A DNA stretch of 12,751 nucleotides from CAYMST01 sp964393115. GTDB lineage: Bacteria; Bacteroidota; Bacteroidia; Cytophagales; Cyclobacteriaceae. Positions within the stretch are counted from its first letter, which is position 1, and each line of letters starts with the position of its first letter. The DNA is taken from positions 1 to 12,751 of the forward strand of contig CAYMST010000132.1 of assembly GCA_964393115.1 (NCBI GenBank), read 5' to 3'. The notes beneath the pieces are model-generated. The model was given only the letters and a program-made list of their open reading frames with translations. It was not told the origin of the DNA and searched no databases. A program made the position numbers and the translations under genes. Below, piece after piece: positions 6,901 to 12,751 of the stretch.

Positions 6901-9900
6901 CCATATCAAAATGTCTATTCAATGTGGTCGCAGAACCACTTATTGTCTGATCAGTAGAGGCTCCATTAATGGATCTAAAGGATAATGTTCCTGCTCCAAT
7001 ATTATCGGTCGTCGCATCAACCTCAACAGGCGTATATTTATTTCCAGCGTCATCTACACCAATTGGAAATACAAAATCCCAATCGCTGTCGGTATCACCA
7101 TTCTTCACCAGGTAAGGCGCTGTTCCGGAGCCATCGGTCCTAATCATTCGAGTAGCACTAAAGTCACTCTCGGAAGTACCTCCTCCGCTTCCGGTCAGTG
7201 TTGCCCCATCAGAAATAGTCAAATTACCTGAAGACAAAATAATATTGCCCTCATTTGTTAGCGCTAGTGTACCATCAATAGTTACTGCAGCATTCAATGT
7301 CAAATCAACACCCGAAGCCTTTTGTAAAGCAACATTACTAAAAGAAGTAGCATTGCCACTAATACTTTGTGCCGCTAAGGTGTTATCAAAAACAAGTGTA
7401 TTATTAGAGGTGCTGTAAGCCCCGGTATTGTTAAGGTCTCCTCCTAAGAATACAGTATCGGCGACGGTGAAGGTACCAGCATTGGTCAGACCTCCGTTAA
7501 TATCCACATCGATTGAGGAAGTAAGGACTCCGTTAGCCGCAATAGAAACATCACCTTCTACGACCAATGGATCGGATCCAAAAGCAATAGTTTCATCCGT
7601 TACAGTCAAATCATTCGAGACAATAATACTATCCACATTCGACCCAAAAGAAACGTTAGTTCCAGTTCCAGTTTGGTTTACAGTCAGGTTATAGAACGTC
7701 TCAGTACTCGTCCCACCATTAAAGTCAAAAGTTTGTGAGGCTGAACCGGCAAAGGTTACTGTACCAGTTCCCGGATCGAAATAGGCAGAGTTTCGAGTAT
7801 CTACCGTCATGTCTCCTTGTACAGTGATATCATATACTGATGCAAGTAACTGTCCCCTATTATCTATTAATAAATCACCTGCGACAATGATATTCCCTCC
7901 AAGCTGCTTTGTGGAGAAGCTTCCTCCTGATCGAGTGATTTGCAAGTTACCATAAGTAATACCACCGCTCACAATCTGTGTTCCTTGATTATTATTATGG
8001 TTATAATCTACAGTACTGGTAGCGTCTAAATTATAGGTAGCAAAGTTAGTCGGGAATGTTTCGATGCCGTCTACTTGTAACTCTGAACTGGCAGCCAGAG
8101 TAAAGGTTCCGTCATTATCTGGGTCATTAATGGTAAAAAAGTTTAAGTCAGTTAAACTTCCGTTTAATGTGACGTCACCAGTCACCGTCAAATTAGCGCT
8201 TAGACTAATCGTACCGGAACTAGAAATAATCAGGTTATTATAGGTAGACTGTGTGGGTAACGTATATTCTCCACTACCACCGTATTCTACAGTTCCACTG
8301 TCAAGGAATGTAGACGATAGCGTACCAAATGCGGGTGTAGTCGTCGTGGCTAAATCAAACCGAAGTCCTCCTGCGCCATCTATATCATCCAAAATCTGAA
8401 TATCATCAATTTGAGATATGAGTCCTCCTGTGATTTGGATAGAGGAGGCGTCTAAATCCGTTGCGGTCGTAATCGTTACCGTATCATCTTCACAAATAAC
8501 CACAGGGTTAGAAGATGTAGGCTGCGAACCGGTAGTTTCAGCTCCACCACATCCTACTGTCGACCATGGTGTAGTACCAGATGCTGTATTATTCCAATCT
8601 CCATTTCTAGTAGTATAATATACCGTTACTGGACCAAAAGCAGCATTCACTCCCGCAGTAAAGTCACCACTAATGTTATCCGAACCTGGGTCGGTTACTG
8701 AAATCACCTGACCAGTCACATTACCCGTTCCTCCCTCAGTCCATGTAAAGTCTGGAGAACCAGAGTTAAAGGCATCTAAGAAATTCGTATCATCCGCTCC
8801 TTCCACTACATCAGCCACCGTTGTACCATAAGTATATGTATGGGAAGCAGTCTGAGTATTGTCAAAACCGCTTGCTGATACGGACCAATAAGCATTTAAT
8901 GCGTTCTCACCATCTTCTACTAATGGGTGTTGCGATCCTACCAATACTACATTTATTTCAGCACCAGCACCGCCTCCCGCTGTTAAATCTATTTGTGAAG
9001 GCAAGTAATAATCAGTAGCATTTATAGTAGCTCCTGTCGGAAACACAAATCCGGAGGTGCTAGCATCCGGATATGTCCTGGTAATTCCATTTGCACTAAT
9101 GGCTCCAGATACACGTATCATATTAGTAGCATCCGGAGTGGCCACGAATGAAATTCCCTCTGCCGACTGATTTTGGATGACTAACTTATTATCGCCGATA
9201 TCTAATATTACATCATCGGCGATGACTAATTCTCCAGAAGAGCTAATGACCAGGCTATCCCCAGCCAAAGTCGCTCCGCTAGTATTTTGAATATAAAGAC
9301 TGTCAAAAGTCGGAGCTCCGTTTAGCGTATTTGCCAGACTAAAAGCATTATCCAATATTACGGCATGGCCGTTCTGATCTAATGTACCTTGTGTGTAAGT
9401 CCAATCACCAGTGACCGTCAAATCTCCGGCCAACTGAACGCTCCCACTCGAGCTATTGATAGTAATATCACCAGCAGACTGTCCATTAAAGTTTATGACC
9501 TGTGGACTTGTTTGACCAGCTAATCCAGAACCTATAAACACTGTCCCTCCTTCTTCACCATCAGAAGCCACTAAAAATTCACCATCAGTTATGGTAAGAG
9601 AACCACCAACTTGTAAATCAACTGGATCTTCCCCTTGTCCAACTGACCTTTCTGCTCTAAACAGTTTAAAATCCCCTTCGTCTGTTCCTGTATCATCTAT
9701 ATTCAGCGTGAAGTCGTTGAGTACAACAATGTCACTAACCGTCGTTAAATCGGTATTGGCACTACCAATACTTCCATTAAAGTCTCCATCTCCAATTTCG
9801 AGATTCCAGAAAGGCGCACTAGAACAGATCCCAACATCCGCAATATTACTGACTACGTTTTGGCTAAACCCATCATATGCATCCGCTAATAGACGTACAG

Positions 9901-12751
9901 TACCACCGGTAACCGTATTATTGGTTACCTCTACGCCAATGTTAATTAATTGTCCATCAGAGTTAGTCGCGCGCACGACTTCGAATAATCCTCCAGTCAT
10001 TGTAAATGAACTAGCCGCATTTACCAAAGAGAAATCAGCATCTGCAGCACTTTCAGTTGTAATATTTCGGAGTTCATTCGTACTCGTATTTCTAGCTATC
10101 GATACATTACCACTACTAAGCGTGAATTGCATTGCTTCAGTCCCATCTGTTCCTAATGGTCTGATGGCACCACCCACTTCCAGATTACCTCCGTCAACAA
10201 TGATTACAGAAGCTGTGCCATCATATCGGATATCATTGATAGTTGATAGGTTTGTTTGATTACCTACAATCACTTCTCCGCTCGAAATTTGTAATGCACC
10301 GTTTAAGAACCAGGTAACCGCAGCAGAACTGATCATTTGAACCGTTGGAGATCCACTCGCCAAATACAATCCTGAAGTCGCAGGAATCGTTATACTTCCG
10401 TTTGAATTGACCGTAATGGTTGCCGCAGTCGCAATTTCAAGGATTCCATTTTGGAAGTCTATAGCCGTAGAACTGGATTCAGAGCCATCATCAGTAACAG
10501 AAAATGTAGTCACATCTACGGTCAGTGTATCAGATTGTGAACTACCTACATTTACAATCAATCTGTTTAAATCAACCGAACCTGCACCAGAAATACTTGC
10601 ATCCTCTGATGAAGAGTTGAAAGTGACATCTACAACACTACCTCCGGTATTCATATCGAAAGTACCGGCAGATGTCAAATTACCGCCTATGGACATGGAG
10701 TGAGTCACTGATCCAGAATTGGCTACCGAAAAAGTGCCGCTGTTGGTGACGTTTCCGGCAATCGTAATAGACCGTGCGTTCGTGCCTCCAATACTTAACG
10801 AATTAGTTGCCTCTACAGTCACACTTCCGCTGATGTTGAGGTTACCATTTGCAGCATCACTAATGGCGCAAGTTGTTGTATTAGCCCCTGAAACACTAAA
10901 GTCATTGAATATAGATAAATCTGAGTCAGGCAAGGTCTTTGTCGAACTGGTAGTCGAACCCGAGACTACTAGATTGTAGTAAGATGTAGCATCAGTTGGT
11001 ATAGTATAACTTCCGTCACCAGAGTATTCCACCGTACCCCCTGAAGCCCCTAGAAAGTCATTCCAGTTACCACCGTTTTCATCAGGAAACACAGGGGCTG
11101 TAGCATCTTCTGATATCAAAACCAGTCGTCCAGTGCCCGAGACAGATCCTAATGTATGCCCTGAACTAGGGTTATTAGAGGCATTTTCATCTATTGTAAT
11201 AGTGCCATTTGATTGGATTGTTATTGATCCTGCGTTTTGGTTATCCGAATCGATTGTTACCGATCGGTTAATAATTACGGGAGAGTTTGTGCCCGGAGTT
11301 CTTCCGATAGAGGAAGTTCCCCCATCGGTATTTGTCCATGAGTTACTATCATCCCAATCAAGTGGCTCTGATAAATCAGACCTAAGATAAAATGTCGTAA
11401 TAATGCCCGATACTTCATCTTCCTCTGCAGCCGTGATGTGCCCGTCTATAAAATCAACTCCGGTAAGGGTAATTTCATTAGTACCACTGTTCACTCCATC
11501 ACTTCCCGAGGCCGTCTCATCTGAATCTGTCCATTCAGGCGAGGAGACATTATAACGAGCAGATATGTAGCTATTTTCAACACCTCGGATATCTGATTCA
11601 TCATAGGTAAAGGAATGATTGGCCGTAATACCCGCAAACGAACCATCAGTAGTGAGTAACCAATAATAATTTAAGTCCAAAACCTCTGATTCATCCAATG
11701 TAAACTGGGAACCTGAGGCTACTGGAACGATAGTCAATGCCCCGAAACCGGTAGCACCTGTTAAGGTAACCGTGCCGGGAGTGTACTCCGTGTTTGTCCC
11801 AATTGGAAATATTTTTGAATCTGTTGCAGACTCATAAGTCAATGTCATTCCTTGCGCACTACTCGAACCGTCAAAAGCAACGTATGAAGAAGAACTTCCT
11901 CCTGAAAGAATAGCACCAGCATTTAATACGACCGCACCACTACCTACTTGTAGATCACCAGCAGTAAGTGCCAGCGAATCCGTTATGACAATTACCCCAC
12001 TGCTAGAGGAGACATCAAAACTAGCATCATTAATTTCTAATGAGGAAAACCTTGCAGTGTCAGAAGTAGTGAATGTATGTGTTGCGCTTCCTCCCGTAAT
12101 ACTAATCTTACCCGAACCAGTATAACTTCCTTCTACAGCCAGATTACCCGAAACGGTATGCACAAAATTGACATCACTATCGGTCATAGTCCCCTCCTTG
12201 ATAGATAAGTCCACTACGTCAATAGCACTTCCGCTGAAAGTCAATGTTTCACCATTATTCAAACTAATATCTAAGCTTTTATTACCAGCTCCGGACCACT
12301 CGGCATCACTACCAATATCCGCTCCCTTCGATAAACCGGTGTATTGAATAGCATATGGGTTTGACCCCTGAACTGTTCCAGTCATTAAACCTTCCGACCT
12401 GGAAATGGTCGAACCGCTTCCCATGGTCAAATTTGTCCCGGTAGCTAATGTCCCAGCTGTAAGCGTTAGAATACCAGAGACAGAGGCAGTCCCACCTACC
12501 GTTTTAGTTCCTGAACCAGAAACAATTAAGTTAGAAAAACCCGTACCGTCAGGAACATGTGCATTGGTAATAGTTGCCGTACCATTATAATTGACAGTAC
12601 TTCCGGATGTCAATGTATATGAGCCATAGTTTACAGAAGTCCCTGGAAAATCAGCGTCTAATTCTAGAGTTCCATTCGCCCCAAGAGAAAATGACGATGC
12701 GGCTCCATCATCGTTGAGACTATTGGTGCCCATATCAAAAGTAACAGCGGT
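3977..12751 (-). CDS. Giant modular beta-rich surface protein, adhesin-like, T9SS-type C-terminus (N-terminus outside window)
   Basis: The minus-strand frame is open from the right edge to the TAG at 3979-3977. An ATG at 12733-12731 is internal, since the frame continues upstream as T-A-V-T-F-D, so at least 2,924 residues are encoded. Residue numbers here count from that Met. The protein is rich in Ser, Thr, Gly, Asp and Asn, very poor in Lys, and has only six Cys. Short strand repeats such as GDLTVTGDWTY and GTVEYGGSGEYT point to long beta-solenoid stretches. FP[ILT]G motifs at residues 309, 1231, 1889 and 2598 mark four homologous super-modules (annotated separately). Residues 2732-2830 form an Fn3-like module (LPVELVHFSG, LQWSTASELNNDFFIVQRS, YYRLVQTDFDGT) homologous to that of the gene at 1-1355. 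Residues about 2834-2918 form a T9SS-like sorting domain, divergent at its start (APMPIRS in place of YPNP) and ending VLSEQ. Family knowledge supports outer-surface export; an adhesive or matrix role is inferred. No enzymatic motif was recognised. Confidence 0.94.
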   Translation of the reverse strand, partial: TAVTFDMGTNSLNDDGAASSFSLGANGTLELDADFPGTSVNYGSYTLTSGSTVNYNGTATITNAHVPDGTGFSNLIVSGSGTKTVGGTASVSGILTLTAGTLATGTNLTMGSGSTISRSEGLMTGTVQGSNPYAIQYTGLSKGADIGSDAEWSGAGNKSLDISLNNGETLTFSGSAIDVVDLSIKEGTMTDSDVNFVHTVSGNLAVEGSYTGSGKISITGGSATHTFTTSDTARFSSLEINDASFDVSSSSGVIVITDSLALTAGDLQVGSGAVVLNAGAILSGGSSSSYVAFDGSSSAQGMTLTYESATDSKIFPIGTNTEYTPGTVTLTGATGFGALTIVPVASGSQFTLDESEVLDLNYYWLLTTDGSFAGITANHSFTYDESDIRGVENSYISARYNVSSPEWTDSDETASGSDGVNSGTNEITLTGVDFIDGHITAAEEDEVSGIITTFYLRSDLSEPLDWDDSNSWTNTDGGTSSIGRTPGTNSPVIINRSVTIDSDNQNAGSITIQSNGTITIDENASNNPSSGHTLGSVSGTGRLVLISEDATAPVFPDENGGNWNDFLGASGGTVEYSGDGSYTIPTDATSYYNLVVSGSTTSSTKTLPDSDLSIFNDFSVSGANTTTCAISDAANGNLNISGSVTVEATNSLSIGGTNARSITIAGNVTNSGTFSVANSGSVTHSMSIGGNLTSAGTFDMNTGGSVVDVTFNSSSEDASISGAGSVDLNRLIVNVGSSQSDTLTVDVTTFSVTDDGSESSSTAIDFQNGILEIATAATITVNSNGSITIPATSGLYLASGSPTVQMISSAAVTWFLNGALQISSGEVIVGNQTNLSTINDIRYDGTASVIIVDGGNLEVGGAIRPLGTDGTEAMQFTLSSGNVSIARNTSTNELRNITTESAADADFSLVNAASSFTMTGGLFEVVRATNSDGQLINIGVEVTNNTVTGGTVRLLADAYDGFSQNVVSNIADVGICSSAPFWNLEIGDGDFNGSIGSANTDLTTVSDIVVLNDFTLNIDDTGTDEGDFKLFRAERSVGQGEDPVDLQVGGSLTITDGEFLVASDGEEGGTVFIGSGLAGQTSPQVINFNGQSAGDITINSSSGSVQLAGDLTVTGDWTYTQGTLDQNGHAVILDNAFSLANTLNGAPTFDSLYIQNTSGATLAGDSLVISSSGELVIADDVILDIGDNKLVIQNQSAEGISFVATPDATNMIRVSGAISANGITRTYPDASTSGFVFPTGATINATDYYLPSQIDLTAGGGAGAEINVVLVGSQHPLVEDGENALNAYWSVSASGFDNTQTASHTYTYGTTVADVVEGADDTNFLDAFNSGSPDFTWTEGGTGNVTGQVISVTDPGSDNISGDFTAGVNAAFGPVTVYYTTRNGDWNNTASGTTPWSTVGCGGAETTGSQPTSSNPVVICEDDTVTITTATDLDASSIQITGGLISQIDDIQILDDIDGAGGLRFDLATTTTPAFGTLSSTFLDSGTVEYGGSGEYTLPTQSTYNNLIISSSGTISLSANLTVTGDVTLNGSLTDLNFFTINDPDNDGTFTLAASSELQVDGIETFPTNFATYNLDATSTVDYNHNNNQGTQIVSGGITYGNLQITRSGGSFSTKQLGGNIIVAGDLLIDNRGQLLASVYDITVQGDMTVDTRNSAYFDPGTGTVTFAGSASQTFDFNGGTSTETFYNLTVNQTGTGTNVSFGSNVDSIIVSNDLTVTDETIAFGSDPLVVEGDVSIAANGVLTSSIDVDINGGLTNAGTFTVADTVFLGGDLNNTGAYSTSNNTLVFDNTLAAQSISGNATSFSNVALQKASGVDLTLNAAVTIDGTLALTNEGNIILSSGNLTISDGATLTGSGGGTSESDFSATRMIRTDGSGTAPYLVKNGDTDSDWDFVFPIGVDDAGNKYTPVEVDATTDNIGAGTLSFRSINGASTDQTISGSATTLNRHFDMDVTGLTGAVTFDLQFNYDDTDVQGTESDYLSAYSETGVDDGWIQPNGTSANVSSAGNVFGASASLDGTVSFSSDATLEWIAGDNDLIFARYYTRAGGGVDCGSVTCDWDDPTNWTFSNGGTTSAGSIPGSSSPVTISSGHTMMMDNNTNTAASVEIAGTLDLSSTTGHSLGDITGTGELQLETGALDTYVNTGSGSTFFSSTGGTVEYGGASAYTISSVITEYNNLEIVDGTQDTHDKTLGVNTLVYGNLTVNTVDLENGSNLQLELRGSFNSESGGRFQLANGTFVWSNSTTASLSSNVIFGASGTLTLDNVGEKDLSGTLSVNDLNINSASGNFDANSNAINITGDWNNQSSGNRLNNPGTTTFNGGLTQQIDGDNNFGTTNLSTTSTAVTVNSGTQSFSGDLTLATGTSLDIGANTIRVGGALDVDQGTFTGSSGTVAYTSTTDPETQVDPITVLTLEIDKGAVTNTFDNDPATVTFTNLVVTSGEYDGPDLNIAGSVTVSNDGNIDETGITTMDINGDFVNAATLDLSGLTSMTIAGNYTNNGTFTPPATVTLDGSTSQTIAGSSTTTFTNFTIDNTSGVVGNTGFNVSGTLNLNNGILDVDNDDGDRSDDPVITINPANPVASTGTLGNTIHVEGMMATSATYTGDYLFPLGDQGLYRPITLNPTTASSFSTVQNIAETPPGDISGDLVPGTYQTVLTNSYWDVERASGSGNVTVTVQFNSADNVSSSDFSSLALVRNNSGTWESFDVNTNSANNPGNGTLTGITSGFSEVGVASSDTDENPLPVELVHFSGQLQNGDVSLQWSTASELNNDFFIVQRSDNGLDFIDLETVDGAGTTSSQRDYSFMDTRPNQINYYRLVQTDFDGTVDYSDIIRIEVKKSAQQAVVIAPMPIRSKEFSVKAVGLKSLEYDLTFISTSGVIVYTQSLTTSFGEIDIAIDLNDQLPVGIYTMRLVSNEEALTRKVIVLSEQ
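4541..6631 (-). repeat. Super-module 4 of the giant protein (about 697 residues, C-terminal)
   Basis: It spans residues 2035-2731. It opens YYTRAGGGVDCGSVTCDWDD followed by PTNWTF, SSPVTISSGHTM, TGHSLGDITGTGELQL and GGTVEYGGASAYTI. Solenoid-like strands follow (GDFVNAATLDLSGL, GNYTNNGTFTP). It closes with NTIHVEGMM, YLFPLGDQGLYRPI (Phe2598) and NSYWDVERASG. A strongly acidic loop (DVDNDDGDRSDD, about 5060-5097) precedes the closing domain and is absent at the matching place in the other modules. It is followed directly by the Fn3-like module and the sorting domain. Confidence 0.75.
6632..8620 (-). repeat. Super-module 3 of the giant protein (about 663 residues)
   Basis: It spans residues 1372-2034. 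It opens YYTTRNGDWNN...TPWSTVGCGG, SNPVVICEDDTVTI and DSGTVEYGGSGEYTLPT, continues with solenoid-like strands (GDLLIDNRGQ, GDVSIAANGVLTS), and closes with TRMIRTDGSG, FVFPIGVDDAG (Phe1889), NRHFDMDVTG and FNYDDTDVQGTESDYLSAY. The last segment resembles SFTYDESDIRGVENSYISA of module 1. Cys1395 and Cys1414 flank the start of the module. Confidence 0.75.
8621..11392 (-). repeat. Super-module 2 of the giant protein (longest, about 924 residues)
   Basis: It spans residues 448-1371. It opens with FYLRSD...LDWDDSNSWTN, TPGTNSPVIINRSVTI, SGHTLGSVSGTGRLVL and GGTVEYSGDGSYTIPT, continues as a long series of solenoid-like strands, and closes with TNMIRVSGAI, FVFPTGATI (Phe1231) and NAYWSVSASG...SHTYTYGTT. 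It is about 260 residues longer than module 3; the extra length lies in the strand-repeat region, not in the opening or closing segments. Two of the protein's six cysteines are here, inside the repeat region (TTTCAIS and VGICSS). Confidence 0.75.
11393..12751 (-). repeat. Super-module 1 of the giant protein (partial, N-terminal)
   Basis: This covers residues up to about 447 of the visible protein. It holds solenoid-like strands with a GSTVNYNG motif near the start (compare GTVEYxG of the other modules), then the closing domain. The closing-domain landmarks are FPIGTNTEYTPG at residue 309, YYWLLTTDG and NHSFTYDESDIRG. The same order of landmarks (FPxG, then YW or a related aromatic pair, then a TYxxx/NYDD strand) recurs in the other three modules. 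The module's opening Trp-rich segment would lie beyond the window. Confidence 0.7.

Noticed and set aside
9191..9223. A 9-bp inverted repeat (ATCGCCGAT / ATCGGCGAT, 15-nt loop) inside the giant gene
   Set aside because: It encodes ordinary strand-repeat residues (ADDVILDIGDN), has no T-tract, and one such repeat is expected by chance in nearly 9 kb of repetitive coding sequence.
9591..10259. A 222-codon plus-strand open frame opposite the giant gene
   Set aside because: It is rich in Ser/Pro/Val/Leu as expected of the antisense of a Ser/Thr/Gly/Asp-rich coding strand. It shows no domain, no signal, and no convincing start context. The same applies to the other short plus-strand frames between 3971 and 12590.
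12731..12733. The minus-strand ATG as the true start of the giant protein
   Set aside because: The frame continues upstream to the window edge (T-A-V-T-F-D) and no signal peptide follows this Met, so it is internal.
4541..12751. Recent tandem duplication or a DNA-level repeat array in the giant gene
   Set aside because: The modules are alike at protein level but the nucleotide sequences have diverged; I saw no long identical DNA blocks, so the duplication is old.

Overview
The window looks like chromosome from a Bacteroidota bacterium, most plausibly a marine or environmental member of the Cytophagales or Flavobacteriia. All three genes end in, or are consistent with, the type IX secretion system (T9SS) C-terminal sorting domain, which is confined to this phylum. 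Two of them carry just before it the LPVEL...TASE.NN...YRL.Q.D.DG module common in Bacteroidota surface proteins. Base composition is moderately AT-rich, and no strong Shine-Dalgarno sequence precedes the one start codon that lies inside the window. No tRNA, rRNA, CRISPR array, transposase or phage gene was seen.

Layout: (1) positions 1-1355, plus strand, the 3' part of a secreted beta-solenoid surface protein whose reading frame is open through the left edge; (2) 1356-1455, a short intergenic region with a Rho-independent terminator and a second perfect inverted repeat touching the next start codon; (3) 1456-3855, plus strand, a complete 799-residue protein with a signal peptide, a PQQ-dependent soluble-glucose-dehydrogenase-like catalytic domain, about three cadherin/Ig-like modules and a T9SS sorting domain; (4) 3856-3976, a convergent intergenic region with a strong hairpin; (5) 3977-12751, minus strand, the 3' part (at least 2,924 residues) of a giant Ser/Thr/Gly/Asp-rich beta-rich surface protein whose N-terminus lies beyond the right edge.

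The two solenoid proteins share the same C-terminal cassette (Fn3-like module plus sorting domain) and probably form part of the cell-surface or extracellular matrix. The giant protein is built from four homologous super-modules of unequal length. Each opens with a Trp-rich segment followed by solenoid-like strands, and closes with a globular-looking domain carrying an FP[ILT]G motif.

The enzyme between them keeps the catalytic and PQQ-contacting residues of Acinetobacter-type soluble glucose dehydrogenase but differs at several substrate-contact positions. It is therefore best read as a surface-attached or secreted PQQ sugar (aldose) dehydrogenase of unknown substrate. The terminator and the convergent orientation suggest that each gene is its own transcription unit. 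A functional link among them is conjecture from adjacency and shared export route. I see no clearly new multi-gene system here; the most notable points are the enzyme architecture, its altered pocket, the hairpin abutting its start codon, and the fourfold modular build of the giant protein.
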